DNA of 15,368 nucleotides from Candidatus Gastranaerophilales bacterium. GTDB taxonomy: Bacteria; Cyanobacteriota; Vampirovibrionia; Gastranaerophilales; Gastranaerophilaceae. Shown in pieces: positions 1 to 6,564 of the stretch; position 1 is the first letter of the stretch, and the number at the start of each line of letters is the position of its first letter. The position numbers and the translations under genes were made by a program. The DNA lies in contig JAJQHF010000089.1 of NCBI GenBank assembly GCA_021199975.1, forward strand, positions 1 through 15,368, in the 5' to 3' direction. Under the pieces are notes generated by a model, which worked only from the letters and a program-made list of their open reading frames with translations, was not told the origin of the DNA and searched no databases.

Positions 1-514
1 CATTATAACCTAATTCAATAACATAAATTAAACCATTAACTAAGTTTATATTTGAATTATCAACTAAAAGTAAATCACCATCTTTAATATCAGTAGATTT
101 ATTCAGCCCCGAGTCCATACTATCTCCTTTAGCTTGAATAATTGAAGCATTAAAAGGATTCACTCCAAGTATATTTTCAAGCCAACGTTTATCAAAATAT
201 AAAGCTTGTGATTCGGGATAATCAACCATAATTTCACCTTTAGGATTGGCTGCTGCTTTAACTTCATAAAAAGGTATAGGTACAATATTTGAAGTATTAA
301 CTACAAATTCTTTTTTAGTAATATAACTTTCAGAATCAATATCATAATTATATTTCTGTTTTATAGCTTCTTTAACTGTATGTGATATTTTATATTTACC
401 ACATTCAATCATACTTATAGTAGCTCTAGCAATATTTAAAGCTTGTGCAAAAGCAACTTGCCCCAAATCCAAACTTTTTCTAAATCTTTTTAATTTCTCA
501 CTATCAGAATACAT
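1..514 (-). CDS. CI/LexA-like phage repressor (HTH plus S24 peptidase), partial
   Basis: Probable lysogeny repressor. 171 codons are visible and the 3' end lies beyond the left edge. Residues 5-60 form an XRE-type helix-turn-helix (GQVAFAQALNIARATISMIE, about 19-38). After a linker, residues 78-171 match the S24/LexA peptidase fold, with the nucleophile motif GDSM at 130-133 (Ser132). The catalytic lysine would lie in the missing part. I chose the ATG at 514 because an AAAAGAG ribosome binding site sits 6 nt upstream; the in-frame ATG at 520 abuts that site. The usual scissile Ala-Gly is not obvious: the corresponding stretch reads KAAANPKG (86-93). It is transcribed divergently from the phage early genes across a dyad operator, the standard position for a phage master repressor. 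Family assignment is strong; regulation by RecA-stimulated self-cleavage is inferred. Confidence 0.9.
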   Translation of the reverse strand, partial: MYSDSEKLKRFRKSLDLGQVAFAQALNIARATISMIECGKYKISHTVKEAIKQKYNYDIDSESYITKKEFVVNTSNIVPIPFYEVKAAANPKGEIMVDYPESQALYFDKRWLENILGVNPFNASIIQAKGDSMDSGLNKSTDIKDGDLLLVDNSNINLVNGLIYVIELGYN

Positions 515-543
515 AAACATCTCTTTTGTTAATTTTTGTAAAT

Positions 544-572
544 AAATGACATAATTCCGTGATTTTTGTCAA
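544..572 (-). promoter_or_regulatory. Candidate repressor promoter
   Basis: On the minus strand a perfect TTGACA (572 to 567) is followed after 17 bp by a poor -10 (TCATTT, 549 to 544), about 30 nt before the repressor ATG. It overlaps the rightward -35 back to back within the dyad, which would allow autoregulation. The weak -10 keeps confidence low. Confidence 0.3.
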
Positions 573-584
573 AAATTAGGGAAT
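554..584. promoter_or_regulatory. 31-bp dyad, probable repressor operator
   Basis: The sequence is symmetric about position 569: ATTCC (554-558), a 3-nt gap, ATTTTTG (562-568), a central T, CAAAAAT (570-576), a 3-nt gap, GGAAT (580-584). The equal gaps give two-fold symmetry in two blocks, as expected for a dimeric or tetrameric HTH repressor. It lies between the divergent repressor and first rightward gene and covers the candidate -35 boxes of both. The dyad is seen directly; repressor binding is inferred. Confidence 0.65.
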
Positions 585-593
585 AGTATTAAT
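566..593 (+). promoter_or_regulatory. Candidate rightward early promoter
   Basis: A TTGTCA -35 box (566-571) is followed, at 15-16 bp spacing, by a TATTAAT -10-like element (587-593), 26 nt before the ATG at 620. The spacing is slightly short. The -35 lies in the centre of the 31-bp dyad, so repressor binding there would block it. Confidence 0.4.
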
Positions 594-619
594 GTAAGCA
601 AAAACGAAAGGAAAACAAA

Positions 620-781
620 ATGTTAGATGAAATTTTAAAAAGCATTATCAATTTATTAACCAATTCAAAAGGTGTTGATGTACAGATTAGACAAGGACGT
701 GAGCGTGAAACTGACCCTTATATAACAACAGCACATATAACTTTTAACGGTTTTAAATATGATAAAAGCGACAAGAAATAA
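620..781 (+). CDS. Small early phage protein, unknown function
   Basis: A 53-codon frame with a good ribosome binding site (AAAGGAAAAC just before the ATG). It is the first rightward gene after the divergent operator, where Cro-like or other early regulators often sit. I do not recognise the product. The N-terminal 16 residues (LDEILKSIINLLTNSK) form a likely amphipathic helix, followed by a charged stretch (RQGRERE) and a probable beta-hairpin ending in a lysine-rich tail. No HTH can be recognised. Its last 29 nt overlap the end of a convergent leftward gene. Confidence 0.6.
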   Translation: MLDEILKSIINLLTNSKGVDVQIRQGRERETDPYITTAHITFNGFKYDKSDKK

Positions 782-962
782 CTTTATCTAAAACAAAGCA
801 AGCTAACTCTTTATTTGTTTGAATAATAAGGCTTGAATCTTGAGCTTTTACTTTTAACATCTTACCTTTAACATTGACTTTAAATTCTTGGATGTTAGGT
901 GTAGATATTAAAACATCAACAACATTATAATTCTCTAATTCTTTTTCGCTTGGTAAATACAT
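753..962 (-). CDS. Small leftward phage protein, unknown function
   Basis: A 69-codon frame starting at an ATG (962) with a strong ribosome binding site, CGGAGG, 5-6 nt upstream; this is the main support. The product looks like a small soluble, mostly beta protein with no transmembrane segment or metal motif. It shares the leftward orientation of the repressor and so may be expressed in the lysogen. It converges on the 53-codon gene with a 29-bp overlap of the 3' ends, so the transcripts would be mutually antisense there. Function unknown. Confidence 0.55.
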   Translation of the reverse strand: MYLPSEKELENYNVVDVLISTPNIQEFKVNVKGKMLKVKAQDSSLIIQTNKELACFVLDKVISCRFYHI

Positions 963-1014
963 TTATACCTCCGAAAAGATTATAACAAAAATTATGAAAA
1001 AACACAAACAAAAC

Positions 1015-1044
1015 AAAAGGCAGTCGAAATATCAACCACCTTTT
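1015..1044 (-). terminator. Candidate terminator after the 31-codon leftward gene
   Basis: AAAAGG (1015-1020) pairs with CCTTTT (1039-1044) around an 18-nt loop. Read leftward, the stem is followed by a T-rich run (TTTTGTTTTGTTTGTG). The stem is short and AT-rich, so this is a weak call. The loop contains one copy of the 14-bp inverted repeat whose partner lies at 1232-1245. Confidence 0.3.
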
Positions 1045-1245
1045 ATTGAATTAGACTAAATAGTTTCTTTAGTTAATTTCAGTAAATCTTTAATGAATTG
1101 CAAGAAATCAAAATCAAAACTAATAGTCTTATATTCTAGCTTTAGCTTCATCCTTACCTCCTCTCTCTATTAAATCCTACGTAAATGAAAAGAGGAATAT
1201 AAGGCGATAGAGCCTAATTTAATAATACCCTGTGGTTGATATTTC
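1026..1245. repeat. 14-bp perfect inverted repeat enclosing a tiny gene
   Basis: GAAATATCAACCAC (1026-1039) recurs as its exact reverse complement GTGGTTGATATTTC (1232-1245), 192 bp apart. The arms enclose the 31-codon leftward gene and its ribosome binding site. In a leftward transcript the 5' leader could pair with the loop of the putative 3' terminator hairpin. Confidence 0.6.
1056..1151 (-). CDS. 31-residue peptide, unknown function
   Basis: A very short frame that begins at the ATG at 1149-1151 and ends at a TAG at 1056-1058. Its support is an almost ideal ribosome binding site, GAGGAGGTAAGG, directly upstream. The product is a likely amphipathic helix: a short basic start (MKLKLEYK), an aromatic and acidic segment (SFDFDFLQF), then IKDLLKLTKETI. 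It is not hydrophobic enough to be an obvious membrane toxin. It lies inside the 14-bp inverted repeat and is followed by a candidate terminator, so it may be an independent leftward unit. It could be a regulatory peptide, a toxin-like peptide or a leader; none of these can be decided from sequence. Confidence 0.5.
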   Translation of the reverse strand: MKLKLEYKTISFDFDFLQFIKDLLKLTKETI

Positions 1246-1295
1246 TAAACCTTAAAACAAATTACTCTCTCTTAAGGAACGTGTAACACACAATT

Positions 1296-1324
1296 CTGAG
1301 ATTAAATTAATCTCACACTATATC
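1296..1324 (+). promoter_or_regulatory. Candidate promoter of the main operon with overlapping palindrome
   Basis: A CTGAGA -35-like box (1296-1301), a 17-bp spacer and a TATATC -10-like box (1319-1324) precede the main operon by about 90 nt. The -35 and most of the spacer are occupied by a perfect palindrome, GAGATTAA-A-TTAATCTC (1298-1314), which has the size and placement of an operator. The palindrome is certain; the promoter matches are only moderate. Confidence 0.4.
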
Positions 1325-1376
1325 TAAATTTGCTTAACGCAAGGTTAGATTATTGCCTATCGAATTTAGATATAGT
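1317..1376 (+). promoter_or_regulatory. Leader stem-loop with T-run, possible attenuator
   Basis: ACTATATCTAAATT (1317-1330) and AATTTAGATATAGT (1363-1376) are perfect 14-bp arms around a 32-nt loop, immediately followed by TTTTCTTTT. This resembles a factor-independent terminator 36 nt upstream of the first operon gene. Inside it, TTAGAT (1345-1350) can pair with ATCTAA (1323-1328) instead, so competing folds exist. The stem is nearly all A/T. Its left arm overlaps the candidate -10, so it could instead be a DNA-level site. Confidence 0.4.
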
Positions 1377-1411
1377 TTTTCTTTTGATACTTAAAAATGA
1401 AAGGATAAAAT

Positions 1412-1699
1412 ATGACTAAAACAACTTTTGAAAACGACATCATAAAAAGATATTGTGCAAGTTGCACACATTGCAGTAATCACAGGTGCGAAGTATTTAA
1501 CAGATATGTTGAAACAGATTGGAACAGATGTAAAAATCACTCATATTATAATCCTAACGCAAAAGCTTTTAAACTGGATAAAAATGCTGTAATAAGACTT
1601 GAAGCAGAAATAAAAGAACGTGAAAAGCATTATAAAGGCTGGTATCAAGAAGCTTTAATATTACAAAATAAGATAAAAGACAATAGAAAGGTTGCTTAA
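1412..1699 (+). CDS. Small cysteine-rich (probable zinc-binding) phage protein
   Basis: A 95-residue protein, first in the main operon, with a clear ribosome binding site (AAAGGA, 6-7 nt upstream). Residues 15-42 carry a Cys cluster spaced C-x2-C-x2-C-x4-C-x13-C with flanking histidines (starting CASCTHCSNHRC), consistent with a small zinc knuckle. The remainder, from about residue 55, is a charged alpha-helix with a possible coiled coil (LEAEIKEREKHYKGWYQEA). I do not recognise a named family. Immediate-early position before the RNA polymerase suggests a takeover or regulatory role, but this is inference. It ends exactly one base before the next ATG. Confidence 0.75.
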   Translation: MTKTTFENDIIKRYCASCTHCSNHRCEVFNRYVETDWNRCKNHSYYNPNAKAFKLDKNAVIRLEAEIKEREKHYKGWYQEALILQNKIKDNRKVA

Positions 1700-2095
1700 A
1701 TGACTAAAACACTAAGCGAAGAATTATGTGAAATATGTGGAATTAAACCACGATATGGTTTATATGTTGATTTTGGCGATTTTGACCCTAATTATAGACT
1801 TGTTACAAGTGAAAGAAAATATAGACTAATTGCCGATTATAGGTATTGTACACCCGAAGATGAATTAAGAAGTCTTGAACCAAAATATTTGCCCGACTTC
1901 ACCAAGAGCGAAAATTTTGTAAAACTGCTAAAAATATATGCACAGCATACAATTATTATATCTTTATTTGAAAGTGATAATAGCACTGTCATTGATTGTT
2001 TATTATATAGTGTAATGGCTGCTGTTAAATTTAATGATGATGAATGCAAAGCTTTAAAAGATGCAATAAAACAAGCAGATTGGAATTATGAATAA
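1700..2095 (+). CDS. Hypothetical early phage protein
   Basis: A 131-residue, acidic, soluble-looking protein of no family I recognise. AAAGG 8-9 nt upstream, inside the end of the previous gene, supports the start. The N-terminus has a C-x2-C pair (ELCEICGIKPRYG), without a second pair close enough to make a zinc ribbon certain; further cysteines occur at about 50, 100 and 116. The C-terminal third is probably helical. Its stop overlaps the start of the RNA polymerase gene by 8 nt, implying translational coupling to it. Confidence 0.7.
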   Translation: MTKTLSEELCEICGIKPRYGLYVDFGDFDPNYRLVTSERKYRLIADYRYCTPEDELRSLEPKYLPDFTKSENFVKLLKIYAQHTIIISLFESDNSTVIDCLLYSVMAAVKFNDDECKALKDAIKQADWNYE

Positions 2096-4574
2096 CACAG
2101 ATTTAATAAATGAACAAATAGAGCTTGAAAAACGAATAACTCAATTAAGCATAGATAAATTCAGGAAAGAGTTAGCAGAAAATCAAAACAACAATAGTTT
2201 TTCAAATTCAAAAACAGGTAGTACATTACTAAGTTTAATATTAAAAGATTACTTACAAGCTGTAAATCAGTATATAGAAGATTATAAACAGGGAAAAGCC
2301 ACCAAAACAGCGATGGCAGTATATATTATAGAGAAAATAGGAGCAGAAAAAGCAGCTTATATAAGCAGTAAAGTAATATTAAACTTAGTAAATACATCCA
2401 TAACAGTTCAGCAGTTGTATAAATCAATCGGTCAAGCCTTTGAAGATGAATTTAAAATGGATAAGTACAGAAATGAAAATAAACATTATTATGATACTAT
2501 TCAAAAAGATTTAAACTCAAGGCAGGCAAAAGCTTTAAGGAAAAGATATATAACAGACAGTGTATTTAATAAAAGATTAAATTTTCACGTAAACAAATGG
2601 TCTAATACTGAAAAAGTACAAACAGGTTTAATTTTAACCGAATTATTTATACAAACAACAGGCTTAATAAAGTTTACAACTCTATATCAAAAGAAGAAAC
2701 AGAAAAGGACTATTATAGCAACCAATTATTTAAAGGAATTAACGGAGAATTTAAATAACAAACTGGAAGTATTAGACCCTTTTTATTTACCTATGATTTG
2801 TAAACCAAAACCGTGGACGGGTATTTTTGAAGGCGGTTATATTTCACCTTATTTAAAAAGAAACAAAGTCATTAAAAACAATAATAAACAGTATCTTGAA
2901 AAACTAAAAGACAGTGGAATAGATAAGACTTTAAATGCTATTAACATAATTCAAGATACAGCGTGGAAAATAAATAAAGATGTTTTAAACACTGTCATAG
3001 CTTTATGGGAAGAAGGTCAAGCCGTTGCAGGTTTACCAAAAAGGGATGATGATTATATTGAATCTTATCCCTATCCCGAGATAACGGACAGCAAGCAGTT
3101 GACCGAGGAACAAAAACAAAAAGTAGTTAAATGGAAAAGAGAAACTTATGAAACCTATAAAAGAAACGTAACACAACGTTCTATAAGGATATTAACAAGT
3201 CAAATAATAAAGATAGCAGAGCAGTTTAAGGATTATGAACAGATTTATTTTCCTTATCAAATGGACTTTAGAGGACGTTTATATCCTATACCCGCACTCT
3301 TACAACCTCAAGGAAACGACTTAGCTAAAGGCTTGTTATGTTTTGGTGAAGGAAAACCTTTAAACAGTCAAAAAGCTAAGGATTGGTTTTATATCCACGG
3401 AGCCAATATGTATGGGGAAGATAAAGTAAGCTATCAAGAGCGTATAGAATGGGTAGAAAAGAACAGAAAGGAGATAATAAACTGTGCAAAAGACCCTATA
3501 TGTAATAGACAATGGACAAAAGCTGATAAACCTTTTCAATATCTTGCTTGGTGTATTGAATTTTATAATTACAACAACAATTCTGATGAATTTATAAGTT
3601 ATATCCCCGTGCAATTAGATGGAACTTGTAACGGCTTGCAGCATTACAGTGCATTGTTAAGAGATGAAACAGCAGGACAAGCGGTGAATTTAACTGATAA
3701 TGAAAAACCCAGTGATATTTATCAGATTGTAGCAGATAAACTTAAAAAGAAACTTCAGGATATCAAAGTTATCAATAAAAACAGGGATACAAAAGAATAT
3801 AATCTTGCTACAAGGTGGTTAAATTTAGGAATAAACCGTAAATTAACCAAACGACCTGTGATGGTGTTACCTTACGGAGGTTCAAGACAAAGCTCAAGAG
3901 AATATATTGAAGAATATCTAAAGGAACATTATTCAGGTAAATGTATATGGGAGAGTTTCCAAATCGGAAATAATCCTAATGATTGTATATTTAAAGTAAG
4001 TTTATGGCTGAGTCATTATTTATGGGAAGCAATTGAAAATACTTTAAAATCAGCTATAATCGGAATGGAATATATCAAATCACTTGCAAGAGAAACATTA
4101 AAGCAGCAGTCATATCTTGAATGGTACAGTCCTATGGGATTATTAATACATCAAGCATATCAAAGCAGCAAAAAATGTGAAATAAAAACGGAATTATACG
4201 GAAGCATTAAAAAAACAAACTTTATAACGGATAAAGAAGGAATAAATAAACAAAGACAATTAAACGGGATATGTCCTAATTATATTCACAGCTTAGATGC
4301 AAGCTGTTTGATGTTATGGTTGATAAAATGTCAAAAAGCAGGGATAAACAGCTTTATGAGTGTCCATGATTGCTATGGTGTTCTTGCAGCCGATATGGAA
4401 AAAAGTTCTAAATTGTTAAGAGAAGCTTTTGTTGAAATTTATCAAAGACCTTTACTTGATGATTTTGAAGCAGATTTAACGGATGGTTTAGAAACAATAG
4501 AATTACCTAATAAGCCTAAGCAAGGTAATTTAGATATTTTAAATGTTTTAAAAAGCAAATATTTTTTTAATTAA
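2088..4574 (+). CDS. T7-type single-subunit DNA-directed RNA polymerase
   Basis: Phage RNA polymerase of 828 residues (T7 enzyme 883). The N-terminal domain (1-about 330) is divergent. The core begins at YFPYQMDFRGRLYPIP (387-402) followed by QPQGNDLAKGLL (406-417), both typical of T7 relatives. Motif A is DGTCNGLQH with catalytic Asp511. Motif B has R584, K588 and Y596 at the same spacing as T7 R627, K631 and Y639. Motif C is VHDCYG with the second catalytic Asp761. The promoter-specificity loop region (about 700-722) is shorter than in T7, and RQLNGICPNYIHSLDAS follows as expected. The gene overlaps its upstream neighbour by 8 nt. It should transcribe late phage genes from its own promoters; none is identified here. 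All catalytic residues are intact, so the enzyme is probably active. Confidence 0.97.
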   Translation: MNNTDLINEQIELEKRITQLSIDKFRKELAENQNNNSFSNSKTGSTLLSLILKDYLQAVNQYIEDYKQGKATKTAMAVYIIEKIGAEKAAYISSKVILNLVNTSITVQQLYKSIGQAFEDEFKMDKYRNENKHYYDTIQKDLNSRQAKALRKRYITDSVFNKRLNFHVNKWSNTEKVQTGLILTELFIQTTGLIKFTTLYQKKKQKRTIIATNYLKELTENLNNKLEVLDPFYLPMICKPKPWTGIFEGGYISPYLKRNKVIKNNNKQYLEKLKDSGIDKTLNAINIIQDTAWKINKDVLNTVIALWEEGQAVAGLPKRDDDYIESYPYPEITDSKQLTEEQKQKVVKWKRETYETYKRNVTQRSIRILTSQIIKIAEQFKDYEQIYFPYQMDFRGRLYPIPALLQPQGNDLAKGLLCFGEGKPLNSQKAKDWFYIHGANMYGEDKVSYQERIEWVEKNRKEIINCAKDPICNRQWTKADKPFQYLAWCIEFYNYNNNSDEFISYIPVQLDGTCNGLQHYSALLRDETAGQAVNLTDNEKPSDIYQIVADKLKKKLQDIKVINKNRDTKEYNLATRWLNLGINRKLTKRPVMVLPYGGSRQSSREYIEEYLKEHYSGKCIWESFQIGNNPNDCIFKVSLWLSHYLWEAIENTLKSAIIGMEYIKSLARETLKQQSYLEWYSPMGLLIHQAYQSSKKCEIKTELYGSIKKTNFITDKEGINKQRQLNGICPNYIHSLDASCLMLWLIKCQKAGINSFMSVHDCYGVLAADMEKSSKLLREAFVEIYQRPLLDDFEADLTDGLETIELPNKPKQGNLDILNVLKSKYFFN

Positions 4575-4590
4575 ATTAGAGGAATTTTAA

Positions 4591-4836
4591 ATGGTTTATG
4601 TAACACATACCTGTCGTAACAGCAGGTTAAATCCTAATGACCCGAATTATTGTAACAGAGCATTTAGGGATAAAGATATAACGCACGTAAAAGACACACC
4701 TCCGACGTGGAAATATTGCCCCGAATGCGAGAAAAAAGGTTTTACAAATAAGAAAGGAAAGGTCCAAACAGATGAACAATTACAGCTATTCAACGAAAGG
4801 ACACAGAAAAGCAGGAAAAACAAAAAGAAAAAATAA
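4591..4836 (+). CDS. Small basic protein with cysteine pairs, unknown function
   Basis: An 81-residue protein with a good ribosome binding site (AGAGGAATTTTAA). Cysteines at 8, 21, 43 and 46 (the last pair as YCPEC) could bind one zinc ion. The C-terminus is very lysine-rich (residues 71-81, ending KSRKNKKKK), which suggests nucleic-acid binding. It follows the RNA polymerase by 16 nt. Its last 65 nt are read again, in another frame, as the start of the next gene. No family recognised. Confidence 0.65.
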   Translation: MVYVTHTCRNSRLNPNDPNYCNRAFRDKDITHVKDTPPTWKYCPECEKKGFTNKKGKVQTDEQLQLFNERTQKSRKNKKKK

Positions 4837-5005
4837 AGGATTGGAAGTAACAAGTATAAGAACAAATGCAAGAGGAGAAGTTATTCTAAGTCTTGCAGCA
4901 GGTTCACATACTTTCGGATGGCTTAAAAGAGCGATAGCAGATAAGAAATGGATAAAAAGAAAAGGAGAATATGTACAAAAACAAGACAGCCGAAATTCTG
5001 TATAA
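4772..5005 (+). CDS. Small basic protein, unknown function (start uncertain)
   Basis: A 77-residue, strongly basic protein, probably nucleic-acid binding. With the ATG at 4772 it overlaps the preceding gene by 65 nt in a different frame; AGGAAAGG lies about 8 nt upstream. A downstream alternative is the TTG at 4841, just after the previous stop, but its AAAGGA abuts the codon. The segment from about residue 23 (GLEVTSIRTNARGEVILSLA) looks like a compact beta-rich domain and is the more certain part. The basic N-terminal tail (HRKAGKTKRKNK) comes from the shared lysine-rich DNA. Confidence 0.55.
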   Translation: MNNYSYSTKGHRKAGKTKRKNKGLEVTSIRTNARGEVILSLAAGSHTFGWLKRAIADKKWIKRKGEYVQKQDSRNSV

Positions 5006-5273
5006 TCAGATGATAATGGCAAATGAAAACGAAGTAAGTAAAACAGCTTTATACATACTGGATAAAATACAGACGTTTAAAGTTAAAAATCAGTTGTTAG
5101 GTTTAGCCAGTGCAATTATATGCCTGTTAGAGGAATATGATTTAAGTTCCAGTGATTTATTAGGAATAGCACACAATATAGTTTATACAGGCAGTAACGG
5201 TAATGTAAATAAAGATTTTAAAGCTATTAAACATTATGTGAAAAATGAGTGGAATTTATTGGAAGAACATTAA
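4971..5273 (+). CDS. Hypothetical phage protein
   Basis: A 100-residue, largely helical soluble protein of no family I recognise. The ATG at 4971 has AGGAG only 3 nt upstream and overlaps the previous gene by 35 nt. A second in-frame methionine pair at residues 14 and 16 lacks a ribosome binding site. Segments such as NQLLGLASAIICLLEEYDLS (40-59) form amphipathic helices that might mediate dimerisation. It lies directly before the ssDNA-binding protein. Confidence 0.6.
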   Translation: MYKNKTAEILYNQMIMANENEVSKTALYILDKIQTFKVKNQLLGLASAIICLLEEYDLSSSDLLGIAHNIVYTGSNGNVNKDFKAIKHYVKNEWNLLEEH

Positions 5274-5287
5274 AGAAAGGAACAAAA

Positions 5288-5935
5288 ATGGAAATAGGAA
5301 TCGGTAAAAAATCAGTATATTTAAAAAAAGATTTAATAACTCCGAAAGGTGAAATAACAGGCTTTAGCTGTATATTTAAACCTTCAACAAAATTTGTTAA
5401 AACAGGTAAATACTCTGTAAGTATTTTGTTATCTAAAGAGGACGGAGAGAAACTGCTTGAAATAGCACAGGAAGTAAGAAAAGAACAGTTTAAAAACTTC
5501 AAAGGCAAAAAATTAGCAGAAATTAAATCAATAAAACCTTATACAAAACTGAATGAAGAAACAGGAGAAGAAACACCCGATAGTGAAGGCAGATATATTT
5601 TAAGTGCAGGCTTAAAGGCAGAAAGAGGAAAAGTAGCTGTTTTTGATGCTAAAGGAAAACCTGTAAGCAAAGCTTTAAATATAGGAGAAGGCACGACAGT
5701 TAAATTAAAATTAGGTGTATCAGGTTATACAGTAGCTGAAACAGGTGTATCATTTACTTTAAAAGCAGTACAGATAATAGATTTTGTAGAATATGTATCA
5801 TCAAGTGTAAGTTTTGAAGGTTTTGAAGCAGAAGAAGGTTTTGATATTGATGATATAAAAGAAGAAATAAAAGTTGAAGAAGATTTAGACACTGTAGAAG
5901 AACCACAGGAAGCAGATGACGAAGCGGATTTTTAA
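5288..5935 (+). CDS. Phage ssDNA-binding protein (DUF2815 / T7 gp2.5-like)
   Basis: A 215-residue protein that coats single-stranded DNA during replication and recombination. The start at 5288 is chosen for AAGAAAGGAAC just upstream; a GTG at 5249 in the same frame would overlap the previous gene and lacks a site. Residues 1-175 form the beta-rich OB-type body (KGEITGFSCIFKPSTKF near the start). Residues about 180-215 form a long acidic tail ending EADDEADF with a terminal phenylalanine. This is the hallmark of T7 gp2.5, whose C-terminal acidic and aromatic tail contacts the polymerase and the primase-helicase, both encoded downstream. Family by overall pattern; role well supported by tail and context. 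Confidence 0.85.
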   Translation: MEIGIGKKSVYLKKDLITPKGEITGFSCIFKPSTKFVKTGKYSVSILLSKEDGEKLLEIAQEVRKEQFKNFKGKKLAEIKSIKPYTKLNEETGEETPDSEGRYILSAGLKAERGKVAVFDAKGKPVSKALNIGEGTTVKLKLGVSGYTVAETGVSFTLKAVQIIDFVEYVSSSVSFEGFEAEEGFDIDDIKEEIKVEEDLDTVEEPQEADDEADF

Positions 5936-6332
5936 CTTTACAATCCCAGTAAAACCGAGAACAAAGAAAAATCATTCACAGCTTGTAACATTAAAAAACG
6001 GCAGGCAGATGTTATTACCTTCAAAACCTTATAAAGAGTTTGAAAAAGCTGTATGTGAATGGTTTAAAAAGGGAGCTAAGTATTTTATGGTGAGCTTTCC
6101 TATACAGACACCTGTAAACCTTAAATGTCATTTTTATAAAGATAAAAACTATAAAAGTGATTTAGCAGGATATTTACAGGCAATCCAAGACAGCTTAGTT
6201 AAAGCAGGTTTTTTAGATGATGATAATTCAAAAATCGTAGTATCAACGGACGGTTCAAGGGTACTTTTAGACAGAGAAAACCCGAGAATAGAAGTAGAAG
6301 TAACATTTTTAGAAGGAGAAAATTATGTCTAA
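5916..6332 (+). CDS. RusA-like Holliday junction resolvase
   Basis: A 138-residue protein matching the RusA endodeoxyribonuclease family, which cuts four-way DNA junctions as a dimer. Family signs are the N-terminal IPVKPRTKKNH (10-20) and the core KSDLAGYLQAIQDSL followed by GFLDDDNSKIVV (about 79-109), which supplies the conserved acidic residues of the active site. The length is typical (E. coli RusA is 120). The ATG lies inside the tail of the ssDNA-binding protein gene (20-nt overlap), with AGGAAG just upstream. It probably resolves branched or concatemeric phage DNA. Confidence 0.85.
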   Translation: MTKRIFNFTIPVKPRTKKNHSQLVTLKNGRQMLLPSKPYKEFEKAVCEWFKKGAKYFMVSFPIQTPVNLKCHFYKDKNYKSDLAGYLQAIQDSLVKAGFLDDDNSKIVVSTDGSRVLLDRENPRIEVEVTFLEGENYV

Positions 6333-6564
6333 CATAGCAAAAAGAATAGAAAAATTAACAAAGTTTATAGTTAAAGTTTTAAAAAAAGCGGTAAAAGCAG
6401 CAGATAGAGCCATTGAACTTTATGCAAATGCAACGGAAGCTGTATCAAAACTGGACGGAATAATAGTAAAACTTAATAAAGTTATAGAACAGTTAGAAAA
6501 CAGCAGTAATGAAGAGGAAGCTTTAACAGAGATTGAAACGGAAGCTGATACTGTCGAGGAATAA
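6325..6564 (+). CDS. Small coiled-coil phage protein
   Basis: A 79-residue, almost wholly helical protein. The first half is basic and lysine/alanine-rich (KVLKKAVKAADRAIELYANA), the middle has heptad-like hydrophobic spacing (LDGIIVKLNKVIEQLE), and the C-terminus is acidic. AGAAGGAG lies 6-7 nt before the ATG. It overlaps the RusA gene by 8 nt, and its stop overlaps the primase-helicase start as TAATG. Position suggests a replication accessory role, but no family is recognised. Confidence 0.7.
   Translation: MSNIAKRIEKLTKFIVKVLKKAVKAADRAIELYANATEAVSKLDGIIVKLNKVIEQLENSSNEEEALTEIETEADTVEE

Noticed and set aside
4647..5022. Leftward frames opposite the small basic genes
   Set aside because: They are rich in Phe, Leu and Cys, as expected from the complement of A-rich coding DNA, and have no ribosome binding sites.
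5249..5287. Longer in-frame start (GTG at 5249) for the ssDNA-binding protein
   Set aside because: It overlaps the previous gene and lacks a ribosome binding site, while the ATG at 5288 has a good one.
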